Below, piece by piece: positions 1 to 11,000 of a stretch of DNA of 64,000 nt. Numbering within the stretch: the first letter of the stretch is position 1; the number at the start of each line of letters is the position of its first letter. Made by a program: the position numbers and the translations under genes. Below the pieces are notes generated by a model. It saw only the letters and a list, made by a program, of their open reading frames with translations, was not told where the DNA came from and searched no databases. This DNA comes from Primula veris (Eukaryota > Streptophyta > Magnoliopsida > Ericales > Primulaceae), in NCBI GenBank assembly GCA_963682055.1, contig OY821750.1, positions 30,140,402 through 30,204,401 of the forward strand, read 5' to 3'.

Positions 1-2
1 AC

Positions 3-2294
3 CTCCAAGGGCAAGCACGACGTGCTCGTTTAACCCAAGATGAAAAAGAAATTGTTAAAACTTTAAGGCAAAGTAGTTTTAAAGTTGGTGCAATATTAGA
101 GGCCATTAAAAATAGAAATCCTGACAATGTATCAAACACTAAAACGATACATAATTTTTTGGCCGGACTGAAATTTAAAGAACGAGATGGTAGAAACCCG
201 ATACAGGAACTGTTTAATTTGTTGGATAGCCATCGCTACACGTTCTACTATAATATGAACCCATCAACCCATTCCCTTGAGAACTTGTTTTTTGCACACC
301 CCGATTCTATAAGGATGTTCAAAGCTTTTCCTGATGTCTTGTTAATGGATTGTACATATAGGACAAACCGTTTTAATATGTCATTTCTAGAAGTCGTAGG
401 AATGACATCAACGAACCAAACATATTGTTTAGGTTTTGTTTTCATGAGTGACGAGACACAAGAAAGTTATATATGGGCATTGGAAAAATTTAAAGTTACA
501 TTGGAGGGGTGTATACTACCTAGGGTGTTTGTAACCGACAGGGAAATGGCCTTATCAAATGCTTTATCCGTTGTTTTTCCCGATTCTCATCATATTTTGT
601 GCACTTTTCATATTGCAAAAAATGTTTTGAAAAACTGCCGTAAAAAGATCCCTGACGAGGAGTGGCAAACGTTTTTAGATGATTGGGGTTTATTGGTTGA
701 TTCTGAGTCGATAGAGGAGTACAATTATAACCGAACTAATTTCAATACCTCTTACAAATCGTACCCTGCTGTGATTAAGTATGTAGACAAGCTTCTAAAT
801 GATTATGCTGAAAAGTTTGTTGCATGCTATACCAACCACACAACACATCTAGGTAACAGAACTAGCAATCGAGCCGAACAACAACATGCTAAGCTGAAAA
901 GATCCCTTTCCACTAATACTGGCACGCTTGAAACTGTTTGGGTAGAGGTGAATAGAATTCTAGAAAAACAGTTTGAGGATATTAAGACGAAGTTGGATAA
1001 ATGCAAGCCTTATTTTCCACATTCTGAAAAAGCGCCTCTATTTATAAATCTTAGGTCGTATATCACACACTATGCCTTTGATTTATTATTCCAAGAACAC
1101 AGAAAATGTAGTGGCCAGGCTGATGAGAATTGTTCTTGCGGTTTTAAATTGTCTCACGGTTTACCTTGTCATCATATTATGAGTGAACATATTTTATTCG
1201 GGAAGCCTCTTCCTCTAGAATATATTCATCCATTCTGGAAAAAATTAGACGTAATTGATGATAATGGGAACACCGATGATTATGGGGTAGAGGGTGATCT
1301 AGAAGAGTTTAAAAGTGTTTATGCTAGCAAAACGAATGTTGAAAAACGGCGTATGAAAACACAACTCCGAGAGATAACCGTACCAGCCAGAACATCCGTC
1401 AGTGACCCCGAAGTGAGAGCAAATAGGGGGAGACCTAGAAAAGGCGACAAATCTAGTAAGAGGGATAAGTCGGGATGGGAGTATGTGGAGGAACAGAGTG
1501 CTGGTGCTAGTAGGGACAAGGGTAAAGGCAAGGCGGATGAAACACCGGAGGTAAGGGTAAACCCAACTAGGAGGCCGCGAAACCAGAACCCTAAACCCAC
1601 CCCCAATAGGCCAACCTTCCTGTACAGTGACCAAATATGGTTCATGTTACATAGTTACATCGAAACGGTTTATGATGTGCGTGGGGATGGTAACTGTGGG
1701 TTCCGGGTAGTTGCAAATGCGACGGGTAAACAGCATGGGGAAGATGATTGGTACGCGGTAAGATGTGAATTGTTTCAAGAGCTGCAGCAAATGAAAGGTG
1801 TTTATTATGAGCTGTTTGAGAATCTTGACTTTGAAGCTTACCGGTATGATTACATTTTATCAAGTTTAAATTTTTATCATGCTACAAATCCCGCACATTC
1901 TGAGAAATGGATGAGATTTCCGTCGTATGGTTTTTTAATTGCTTCTCATTACAATATGCCAATTGTATTGTTGTCCTTATGGAAAAATCAAAATGGAGAG
2001 GTAAACGTGTGGAACTCTACTTTTTTACCTCTTTATACTGGTCCGCCTCAGGGAACGACATATTGGATCCCGACTGTAATGGTGTTCGTCAACAGTTGTC
2101 ACTATGCTCAGGTTATTCCTAAAGAAGGGATCTTCCCAATGACAGGAATTATAGCACGGTGGGAACAAACACGCACTGAGGCAGCTGCGCCATGGAAGAA
2201 ACTTTTTCGACCAAATTTCAAATTATATATGGCGCTGGAAAAGCAATCGGGGAAGAAAAAAGCAAATGAAGAACCTATAGACCTAAGTCCATAA
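3..2294 (+). CDS. Mutator-like transposase (FAR1/FHY3 type) fused to an OTU cysteine protease domain; 5' end outside window
   Basis: The reading frame is open from base 3 to the TAA at 2292-2294 (763 visible codons) with no in-frame ATG near the left edge, so the start lies upstream. Visible residues 1-60 resemble the linker before the MULE domain of FAR1-related proteins (LTQDEKEIV). The MULE DDE core follows, with acidic residues at about 116 (MDCTYRTN) and 179 (VTDREMAL) and a C..H pair in CTFHIAKN. A SWIM zinc finger (CSC at 377-379, PCHH at 388-391) comes next, then a basic AT-hook-like stretch (RGRPRKGDK). The C-terminal 210 residues form an OTU-like domain: D-G-N-C with Asp 562 and Cys 565, and a catalytic-type His at 700 (CHYAQV). 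Transposases of this class cut and paste DNA in the nucleus; OTU domains usually remove ubiquitin. No stop or frameshift interrupts the visible part. It could be a domesticated host gene, but the palindromic repeats downstream favour a transposon. Confidence 0.85.
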   Translation, partial: LQGQARRARLTQDEKEIVKTLRQSSFKVGAILEAIKNRNPDNVSNTKTIHNFLAGLKFKERDGRNPIQELFNLLDSHRYTFYYNMNPSTHSLENLFFAHPDSIRMFKAFPDVLLMDCTYRTNRFNMSFLEVVGMTSTNQTYCLGFVFMSDETQESYIWALEKFKVTLEGCILPRVFVTDREMALSNALSVVFPDSHHILCTFHIAKNVLKNCRKKIPDEEWQTFLDDWGLLVDSESIEEYNYNRTNFNTSYKSYPAVIKYVDKLLNDYAEKFVACYTNHTTHLGNRTSNRAEQQHAKLKRSLSTNTGTLETVWVEVNRILEKQFEDIKTKLDKCKPYFPHSEKAPLFINLRSYITHYAFDLLFQEHRKCSGQADENCSCGFKLSHGLPCHHIMSEHILFGKPLPLEYIHPFWKKLDVIDDNGNTDDYGVEGDLEEFKSVYASKTNVEKRRMKTQLREITVPARTSVSDPEVRANRGRPRKGDKSSKRDKSGWEYVEEQSAGASRDKGKGKADETPEVRVNPTRRPRNQNPKPTPNRPTFLYSDQIWFMLHSYIETVYDVRGDGNCGFRVVANATGKQHGEDDWYAVRCELFQELQQMKGVYYELFENLDFEAYRYDYILSSLNFYHATNPAHSEKWMRFPSYGFLIASHYNMPIVLLSLWKNQNGEVNVWNSTFLPLYTGPPQGTTYWIPTVMVFVNSCHYAQVIPKEGIFPMTGIIARWEQTRTEAAAPWKKLFRPNFKLYMALEKQSGKKKANEEPIDLSP

Positions 2295-3001
2295 TCGGTT
2301 TTTTATTTTTAATTTTATGTAAATTACTATTTTTTCCAATTTGTTGTAAATTTATATGATGTAAACAAATGTTTAATAAATTTGTTTTATGAAATTTAGT
2401 TCTATGAAATTTTGTTGTAAATTTTGTTTAATTTTGTTGTAAATTTTGTTGTAAATTTTGTTTAATAAATTTGTTTTATGAAATTTATAAGTTTATATTC
2501 ATGTTTGCATATTGCGTTATACAAGTGTTAAATACAAACCAAAAAAACTTCACAAAAATTGACGATTTAGTTAATGATTCAATAAATATCAACTTATACA
2601 CTTGACAAAAATATAACATGAACCAAAAACATAAAATTTATCAAATCAACTTTTTTTGTGTAAATTTGTATAAATTTTGTGTTTATTTTTACAGATTGTT
2701 AGAATATTCGTAATTTATTTTATGTAAAATTTAAAAATAAGTCATTTTGTTTTTAAATTTGAAAAAAACAAAATGTCTTATTTGAAAAAAATATCAACTT
2801 ATACACTTGAAAAAAATCAACTTATACACTTGAAAAAAATATCAAATTATACACTTGAAAAAAATATCAAATTTTAAATATAAGGCATTTTTATGTAAAA
2901 AAAAAATCATGTTTAATTTGAAAAAAATATTCAGTATTTTAATTTTAATTATTAGAATTTTAATTTTTATTTTTATTTTCAAAAAATCTGTGAAATTACA
3001 C
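2295..3001. other. AT-rich 3' flank of the transposase ORF with short tandem repeats
   Basis: No coding potential is visible. The stretch at 2395-2475 repeats TTTTGTTGTAAATTTTGTT-like units. At about 2785-2873 a 24-26-bp unit containing TATACACTTGAAAAAAAT recurs three to four times, with an earlier diverged copy at 2590. It probably holds the 3' UTR of the transposase gene and the sub-terminal part of the element. Confidence 0.5.
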
Positions 3002-3152
3002 AGACCGTAGATTAAATCTACGGTTTACAGTGATCCGATCACTGTAAACCGTAGATTTAATCTACGGTTTGCATTAAATCAATACAAACCGTAGATTAAA
3101 TCTACGGTTTACAGTGGATCACTGTAAACCGTAGATTTAATCTACGGTTCAC
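3002..3152. repeat. Cluster of palindromes built on ACCGTAGATTTAATCTACGGT
   Basis: Four copies of an imperfect palindrome with core CCGTAGATTWAATCTACGG lie in 150 bp. The first two are joined by a perfect palindrome around TGATCCGATCA and the last two by one around AGTGGATCACT, so the whole block can fold into nested hairpins. The right flank (3143-3180) reads TACGGTT, then GTTTTTTCAGAAA, and resembles the right terminal repeat of the foldback element at 34703-35173. It may be the terminal region of the MULE that carries the transposase to its left, but no left end is available for comparison. Confidence 0.75.
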
Positions 3153-3289
3153 GCGTTTTTTCAGAAATTATATAGTGTAATAAGTGCACCTCTTACTTTT
3201 ATTACTAAGTAACGAAAACATTGCTTTTATTAATTCTGAAAATTAAAAACAAGAGAAAAACAAAATCCCGTTTTAACAAAAATAATCCT

Positions 3290-3311
3290 ATTTCATAGCT
3301 GTCTACATTCC

Positions 3312-3345
<34 letters not shown>

Positions 3346-3484
3346 AATCAACCGCCGGTTCGATATATAGATAGATACATTTTCACTTATATATATAAAT
3401 ATATATATTACTAACAAATGCTTATTATCTCCCGATCGATCACAATTGATCTCTCGCCGGCGATTATCTAGGGTTTTCCATCTG
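3290..3484 (+). promoter_or_regulatory. GRV2: Probable leader (5' UTR) of the GRV2 gene with a CT microsatellite
   Basis: A pure (CT)n tract at about 3314-3345 is followed by CGCCGG-containing sequence and ends in CTAGGGTTTTCC, all common in plant 5' UTRs. A possible donor (CTG|GTACTC, 3485) would start a 5' UTR intron of about 1.5 kb ending shortly before the start codon at 5068. The transcription start and this intron are inferred; only the tract and the position are seen. Confidence 0.35.
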
Positions 3485-3579
3485 GTACTCTATTTTTTTT
3501 TATTTTTTTATTATATATATATATATTTCAATTTGATCACTTTTAATTAGGTTTTTGCGTTTCGTTAACCGAAATTATT

Positions 3580-4260
3580 ATATACTATATTCTCACAATT
3601 TGAGCTCATTTCTTTACGATTGGAAATTGTTTTTCTTTTATTTTCTTGCTGACTGTGAATTTGCAATTTTTTTATTTATAATTTGATCACTTTCAATTAG
3701 TTTTTTTTTTTGAGTCTGGTAAATACACTTTGTGGATTTATCTACTAAATTCTCGTAATTTGGATATTATTTTAATTGCTGATTGTGAATTTGCTAGGTT
3801 TCTCAAAATATTTTTGGAGTTTTCTACTAAATTCTGGTAATTTGAGCTTGTTTCTTTACGATTGTTTTTAATGTGGTAATTAAATGAAGTTTGATCATTT
3901 GTGCTTGTTTTTCGTACGATTGGATATTATTTTAATTGCTGATTGTGGATTTTCTAGGGTTTTCAAACATTTGTATAATTATCTACTAAATTATGGTAAT
4001 TTGAGCTCGTTCCCTTACAATTGAACTTTTTTTTTACTGCTATTAATTTTAACTTGTTTCTTTACTATTTATTAATGTGGATTAATAACTATGTTTTGAT
4101 CATTTCATCTCGTTTCTTTACGATTGGATATTGTTTTTCTAATTTTATTGCTGACTGTGAATTTTCTAGGTTTCTCATAACAATTTGTGGATTATTTGCT
4201 AATTTTTTTCAATTTTGGTAATTTGAGCTCGTTTCTTTAGGACAGTTTTTTTTTACGATT
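3580..4260 (+). repeat. Degenerate tandem repeats in the GRV2 leader region
   Basis: The segments AATTTGAGCTCGTTTCTTTA, ACGATTGGATATT, TTGCTGAYTGTGAATTTTC and TAGGGTTTTC recur in the same order about four times (for example 3598, 3838, 3998, 4218 for the first). Copies are diverged and partly deleted. The block lies in the putative 5' UTR intron of GRV2. No coding potential is visible. Confidence 0.6.
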
Positions 4261-4517
4261 AGGCCAAATGATTTGATTTTGTTGCGAGGTATCAAGTACT
4301 AAATTTCTGAGCACTGCTACTGAATTCAGTTTGTTTGTTTACAAATGACTAAATGTATATTTTTTCCCCTTAGAGAAATTATTAGTTTGTTGATGTGTTT
4401 GATAAGTTGTATCTATAAGAAGAAGAACAAACGTTAGTTTTTGGTAATAAATGATGGAACTGAATTGAGTTTTTTGTTTAGAAAAAAAGGTTAATAGTTA
4501 TTATTTATTTGCTTGTA

Positions 4518-4754
4518 CTCCCTCCGTATAAAAACATGATCCCAAATTATGGCTCATTTCCATTTACGAGGTGGTAGTTATGGCTTAATTTCCAAATATA
4601 CCATATTAAATGAGTATCGATAACAAGTAATATTAAACATTCATATTATTCAAAGGGTATATTCGTAAACTTGTAAGCATATTAATTATTTTTAAACAAC
4701 CTTCCTTAATATTAGTGAAAATCCAAACGAGACCATCTTTTTGGGACGGGGGAG
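4518..4754. mobile_element. Stowaway-type MITE
   Basis: It begins CTCCCTCCGTATAAAA and ends GGGACGGGGGAG, which are near inverted complements, and TA dinucleotides flank it on both sides (4516-4517, 4755-4756). This is the classic Stowaway structure (Tc1/mariner derived). It is 237 bp, without coding capacity, and lies in the GRV2 leader. Confidence 0.8.
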
Positions 4755-5009
4755 TACTCTATACCAGATGAAATAAATGTAAACAGAAATTTATCCGGTA
4801 GTTTTGGCTTTCCATTTTTTCTGATTACTTAAACTAACTTGAGTTTGTTTACGAATGGGTTAATTAATTTTGATTATTTTTGCCTTGTATCAGATGATAA
4901 ATAGAGAGAGGAGTCTTTATAGGTAGTTGATGTGTTCGGTAAATCGTCTCTAAGAAAAAGAACTGGGTGCAAATCAGTCTCGACCGGGGGAGTCTCCTGG
5001 CTCGGGACA

Positions 5010-5030
5010 ATGGTACTTGTTTCGTCCTAG
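5010..5030 (+). promoter_or_regulatory. Short upstream ORF before the GRV2 start codon
   Basis: An ATG at 5010 opens a six-codon ORF (MVLVSS) ending in TAG at 5028-5030, 37 bases before the proposed GRV2 start. If it is in the mature leader it could reduce translation of the main frame. Whether it is transcribed depends on the unproven 5' UTR structure. Confidence 0.35.
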
Positions 5031-5067
5031 TCCTCCTCGGACCGAAACACTCGCGTATCTATCGCAT

Positions 5068-8000
5068 ATGGACTTTGTGAACCGTAACACCGAACCCGCC
5101 GGGTCATCCTCTTCCTCCTCCTCCTCCTCGAAACCGCCCTTGCCGCATGCCCCCGAAGAACAAGAGTACCTTGCTAGGTGGCTCGTCGTAAAGCACTCGT
5201 GGCGAGGCCGGTATAAAAGGATTTTATGCATTTCGAATGCTTCTATTGTTACATTGGACCCCGCGACGCTCGCGGTGACGAACTCGTATGACGTGGCGAG
5301 TGACTACGAGGGGGCGTCGCCGATTCTGGGGAGAGATGAGAACTCGCATGAGTTTAATATCAGTGTCAGGACAGATGGTCGTGGGAAATTCAAGGCTTTT
5401 AAGTTTTCTTCTAATTATAGGGCGGGTTTATTGACCGAGTTGCATAGGCTAAGGTGGAACAGAATTGGGCCTATTGCTGAATTTCCAGTATTACATCTTC
5501 GGCGGAGGAATTCAGAATGGGTTCCTTATGTAAGTATTTCCTATCCTGTGGTACCTAATTTAGAAATGCTCTTTATAGAAAAATTCCTTTTCTTTAAGAC
5601 CCAATTTATGTTAAAAACTTGTTTGGTAAATTTGTTCTTATTTCAGAACTTGTCATTGTGAATAATGAAATTTGTTGTTGAATTGAGTTTGCTATTTACG
5701 ATTCTGGTGTTCTATGTTTTTGTTTGTACTGCGCATGACAAAAGTGAGGCGATCCGGTTAACTACCTTTTCAGAGTACCCATTATAGGGATCCTGTTACT
5801 TGAAAGTGACCATTATAAAAATCTTGTTGATATTAACATGGACTTATAGGGAAAAAAACTGTTTAGTACCATGTACTATCTACTTTTACCATTTTAGTAC
5901 TCAACCTTTAAGTTATACCAATTTGGATCCCAATCTATCAAATTTTGTCCAAGGTCGGAAAGCAGTAAATAGATGAAATTGCAGTCACAATATCACATTT
6001 GGGGATCTATTTTCGATGGATTTTGTCGGAATCACTCACTATGTGATATGTGAGAGCACGTGACTGCAATTCCGTCATTTTGTTTAACACCAGTCCCCTA
6101 ATTAGATGAAAATAGATAGGTGGGGGACCGAATTTAGAAAAAAAATAAAGGTTGGTACCAAGATGGTAAAATTGAATAGTACTGTGTACTAAACAGATTT
6201 TTCCCCTTAACTTATATGTGATCCCGGAAATACAAGTTTATAGTTATGTTCGTATTGGCATCTTCACAGTAGTAATGGTTCTCAGTAACAACAATGTACA
6301 GTAAGGATGGCAACGTATTTAAATCTTGATCTTTTCTTTGTTAGCTCTCCATTTTCTGTGAGAAAACATAGAGCATCGAAAATTTTCCTGCATGTGTACA
6401 AACTACAAGAACATGACTGAGACGTTACACTGACATGGGTTGGGTATGTAGTTGTTAGCTTCAGTATACACTTCTATATTTGTCAAACTTATGCACGAGG
6501 TATTTTCATGAGCTGGATTCCTCAGGAGATGCAAATTTTAAGTTCTTAGTGGTCCTAGTCTTTATCTTATGTCATACTCTCTTGGGGTTCTTGTTAAAGC
6601 TTCCTAAAGATATTTTTGCCTCACCGGCAAATCATACTTCCAAAATAATAGTCCAATTTCCTTTTTAACCATTAATTTTCTTTTATACCCTTATGGCCGT
6701 ATTAAACAATTTCAGAATCAACAAATATTAATCATGGTATCTATCTCTATGTTTTTGACTACTTCTTGAACCAACATCACAACTACCTAAAAATTAAATT
6801 AGGGGCAATTGTGGAAGAACATAACTTTGCAACTATACTAACCAACTTTTTTAAACCACGTGAAAACCCTAACTGGACTAATTTTATGGGACGGAGGGAG
6901 TAATATAATTTCCGTATGTCCTGTTGATAATACTCTGTGATGCAGATGGCCTTTCTCTGTTCATGATCAGCTGTTTTTGAGCTAATTTGAAACACAGGGG
7001 ACGACGAATGAATATTACTTCTCAAATTACCCCCAATGTTTAATTAGTGTATGAAATGCAGAAATTGTATTGCTTCTTGCAGAAGTGGCTTTTTACGTGT
7101 CATGGTCACCATTGTCCTTAATCACCAATCTCTTGATTTCTTTGTGATAAAGGTTCATAGATGAAAATATTACTAATCTCTTATGTTTATTTTTTGATTC
7201 GATCACATTTTGGTTATTCACATTGACAAAAATAGTTGACAGTCTAAGAGGCATCTTGAATGTATGCTTAACTCTATGTCTCAAACGCAATGAATCATTC
7301 GGTTCATTTATGACACGAGTTTTGCATATGCATTCTCTTTTTTTTAGAGGGAAGGTTGTTTCTCCTATTAGTTGCTTACTCTTTTTGTTGTGCCGACATA
7401 AATAAATTGTTCATTTGGGATATCATGGTCCGGTTTACTGCAATATGACATATGCTCCTATAATCTGTTGCATGTCACTGGTGTGGCAATGACAGGCAAT
7501 CTAGATAAGATATAGGTAGTTGTAGTATTAATACCAAATGTTCCTTAATTTCTTGCCCTTATACGTTTATGGGATCACTGATTTACTATATGATTTTGCA
7601 CAGAAATTGAAAATCACTTATGTGGGAGTTGAACTTATCGAATTAAAATCTGGAGATCTTCGTTGGTCATTGGACTTTAGAGACATGGATTCCCCTGCTA
7701 TTATTCTCCTATCTGATCCTTATGGAAAGAAAGGTGCTGATGGTGGTTTTGTTTTGTGTCCTTTATACGGAAGAAAATCTAAAGCTTTCCAAGCTGGATC
7801 TGGAACATCAAATGCTACTATTATTTCAAATTTGGTATTACTTTTAATTTCTTCCTTCATTAACATTTGTTTTCCCCCTATACACTTTTCTACTACCAGC
7901 ATGGCCCCGAAAGCTTACAAGCTCTGCGTTAATCAGCTTTGTATACCAACTCATGTCAGATTTTTTGTATGGCAACCTAACAGAAATCCTAATAAATGCG

Positions 8001-11000
8001 CCTGACATAACATTTTTTTTTGCTTTTGTACACTAGATAGGAAAATAATGGTTAGGACTGGACCAATTTGAAGTATGGGATAAGATAGACTGATTGTGTT
8101 TAAAGTCTAAAAAAAATGTGATTAAATAGTGTGCAAAATAGTTGGCTTTAGTAACTCAACCTTTGTTATCTTTTTCTAAGTTGGTACCAAGTGTACAAAA
8201 TTGTTGTTTACTAATTGCTAATTTTTGCAGGTTGGTGTACAGATTCGTATTTTGATGATATACTTTGGTGTAAAAAAATATAATTAATCTTTTAATCTGC
8301 TAATTGCTTTATTATTCTTGTTTTACAGATGAAGATTGCCAAGTCCATGGTAGGTACGATACTATCAGTGGATAATTCTCAAGCCCTCACAGCCGCTGAG
8401 TATATAAAACGAAGGGGTACTTGACCATTAGTGCTGCGTTTTCATTTTCTAAATAGGGAGGTTATTTTTCTAACATTTTTAATGATTATATTTTGTAGCA
8501 AAAGAGGCTGTACGTGCAGAAGAAACTCCGTGTGGGGGTTGGACAGTAACAAGGTTGCGATCTGGTGCTCACGGAACATTAGTCGTGCCGGGATTAAGTT
8601 TAGGAATTGGGCCGAGAGGTGGACTTGGGGAACACGGAGATGCTGTTTATCGCCAGCTTATTCTTACTAGGGTTTCACTTGTTGAAAGGCGGCCAGACAA
8701 TTATGAAGTAAGCAAAAATAGCCTCTTTTTTTTTTGTAAGGTAAAATTATATTTGGTTCCTTATCAAGAAAAAGAAGCTAGATGGTTTCTCATCTTAGAA
8801 ACAAAATCAGACTTGGGAACCTTCCCATTTTACGGGATGATGTTTATGGGAGTAATATAGGTTAAATTCTTTTATTTATAAAAGTTGTGGTTTTCTTTTG
8901 AATACGTGCAGGCTGTTATTGTACGCCCTTTATCTGCAGTAAGCTCCCTTGTTAGGTTTTCTGAGGAGCCTCAGATGTTTGCAATTGAATTCAATGATGG
9001 GTGTCCCATACATGTAAGTAACTAATTTCTGCTTTTATTCACTTTCCTGCTCTCTCTCTCTCTCCCTCCCCTCTTTCTCTCTGTCACTCGGTTAACCGTC
9101 ACCATTTATTTGCAGGTTTATTCAAGTACGTCCCGGGATAGTTTGCTTGCAGCAGTTCGGGATATGTTGCAAACAGAAGTAGGTATCGTTGGACTTGTTT
9201 TTTTTGTGCTTGATGATAAACTGCAGCAATCATTGGATGTAGTTTTTCTAAAAAATAAATCCCATCTCTTAACTCATGTAGGGTCAATGCCCAGTTCCTG
9301 TCTTACCTAGGCTAACAATGCCAGGACACTGTATAGATCCACCATGTGGGCAAGTTCATTTGAAAAATAAACCATCTTCTCCACATCGCCCTATATTTGA
9401 CGTGGAAACTGCAACAATGCATTTAAAACACCTGGCGGCTGCCGCCAAGGACGCCGTAACCGAAGGAGGAGCTATTCCCGGATCTAGGGCTAAACTATGG
9501 CGTAGAATACGAGAATTTAACGCATGCGTCCCTTATGGCGGAGTACCTGCTAATATTGAAGTACCCGAAGTGACATTAATGGCATTAATTACCATGTTAC
9601 CAGCTGCACCAAATCTTCCCCCGGAGTCACCTCCCTTACCTCCCCCTTCACCTAAAGCGGCTGCAACTGTAATTGGTTTTATTGCTTGCTTACGAAGATT
9701 ATTAATATCGAGAACTGCTGCTTCACATGTGATGTCTTTTCCAGCTGCTGTTGGGAGGATTATGGGTTTACTTAGAAATGGGTCCGAAGGAGTCACTGCT
9801 GAAGCTGCTGGACTAATTGCAGTAATTTTAATTCCATTTTCTTGATTTTTAGTTTATTAATTAAGTTATTTGTGTCTAGTTTTTGTACTAATAGTTGTTT
9901 TTCGTGATTAATCTGAAGGAGACTACAATAGAACCATAAAATTTACAATCTTTCTAGGGTAAATGTCATTTTTAGTCCTTAAAATATAGTTTATGTCCCA
10001 CTCGTGTCCTTATTCCTTTCTAGTAAGTAATTTTAGTCCTTGAACTTCGATAAATTGTGCCTTTTTGTCCCGAAACCGAATTCCCAGTGTATAACAATGC
10101 AAAATACGTATAAACCAATTTTGTATCTATTTCATCTCGGTTTCTTCCCAAACTTCATGTATAATATCCGTTTAAAAAGTAGTTGTGTTTTAAAAGTATA
10201 CGGTACTTCTTCATTGAACGGGAAAACAACATTATTAGGTGTATGTACGAAATATGCACAATTCATATAGTTAGTAGTTTGAGGGACTAAATACTAAATC
10301 AGGTAAAATACAGGACAGAGACTAAAGATGAAGGACTAAAATTGAAATGATCCATGTTTCTAAAAGGCACAACAATAAAAGGAACAGGGACTTTAACTTG
10401 AGAAGAAATGTATTTTAAGATGAAAATTTAAAGCTAAATTTTAAAATAACTGTAATAGGTACTTATTGGAGGTGGCCCTGTGGATATGGATATGCTAACA
10501 GATACAAAAGGAGAGTCTCATGCTACGGTTGTGCACACAAAATCTGTTCTTTTTTCCAACGCAAGTTATGCCATTATCCTAGTAAACAGACTAAAACCCA
10601 TGTCCGTTTCACCACTTTTATCAATGTCGGTCGTGGAAGTTCTAGAGGCGATGATCTGTGACCCGCATGGAGAAACCACCCAATATCCTGTTTTCGTCGA
10701 ACTGTTACGCCAGGTGGCGGGCCTGCGTCGTCGGTTATTTTCTTTATTTGGACACCCCGCGGAAAGTATTAGAGAAACAGTTGCTGTAATTATGCGTACA
10801 ATAGCTGAAGAAGATGCAATTGCAGCAGAGTCGATGCGGGACGCTGCGTTAAGAGATGGGGCACTGCTTCGCCACCTCTCACACGCCTTTTTCCTGCCAG
10901 CTGGCGAACGTCGAGAAGTTAGCAGACAACTTGTTGCTCTTTGGGCAGATTCTTATCAGCCAGCTCTCGATCTGTTATCTAGAGTGATACCTCCTGGTCT

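Noticed and set aside
1299..1645. Overlapping reverse-strand open frames of about 110 codons
   Set aside because: They mirror the low-complexity basic linker of the transposase and contain no recognisable domain.
6880..6904. Stowaway right end (GGGACGGAGGGAGTA) in GRV2 intron 1
   Set aside because: No matching left terminus was found; TACTCTCTTGGGG at 6574 does not pair well.
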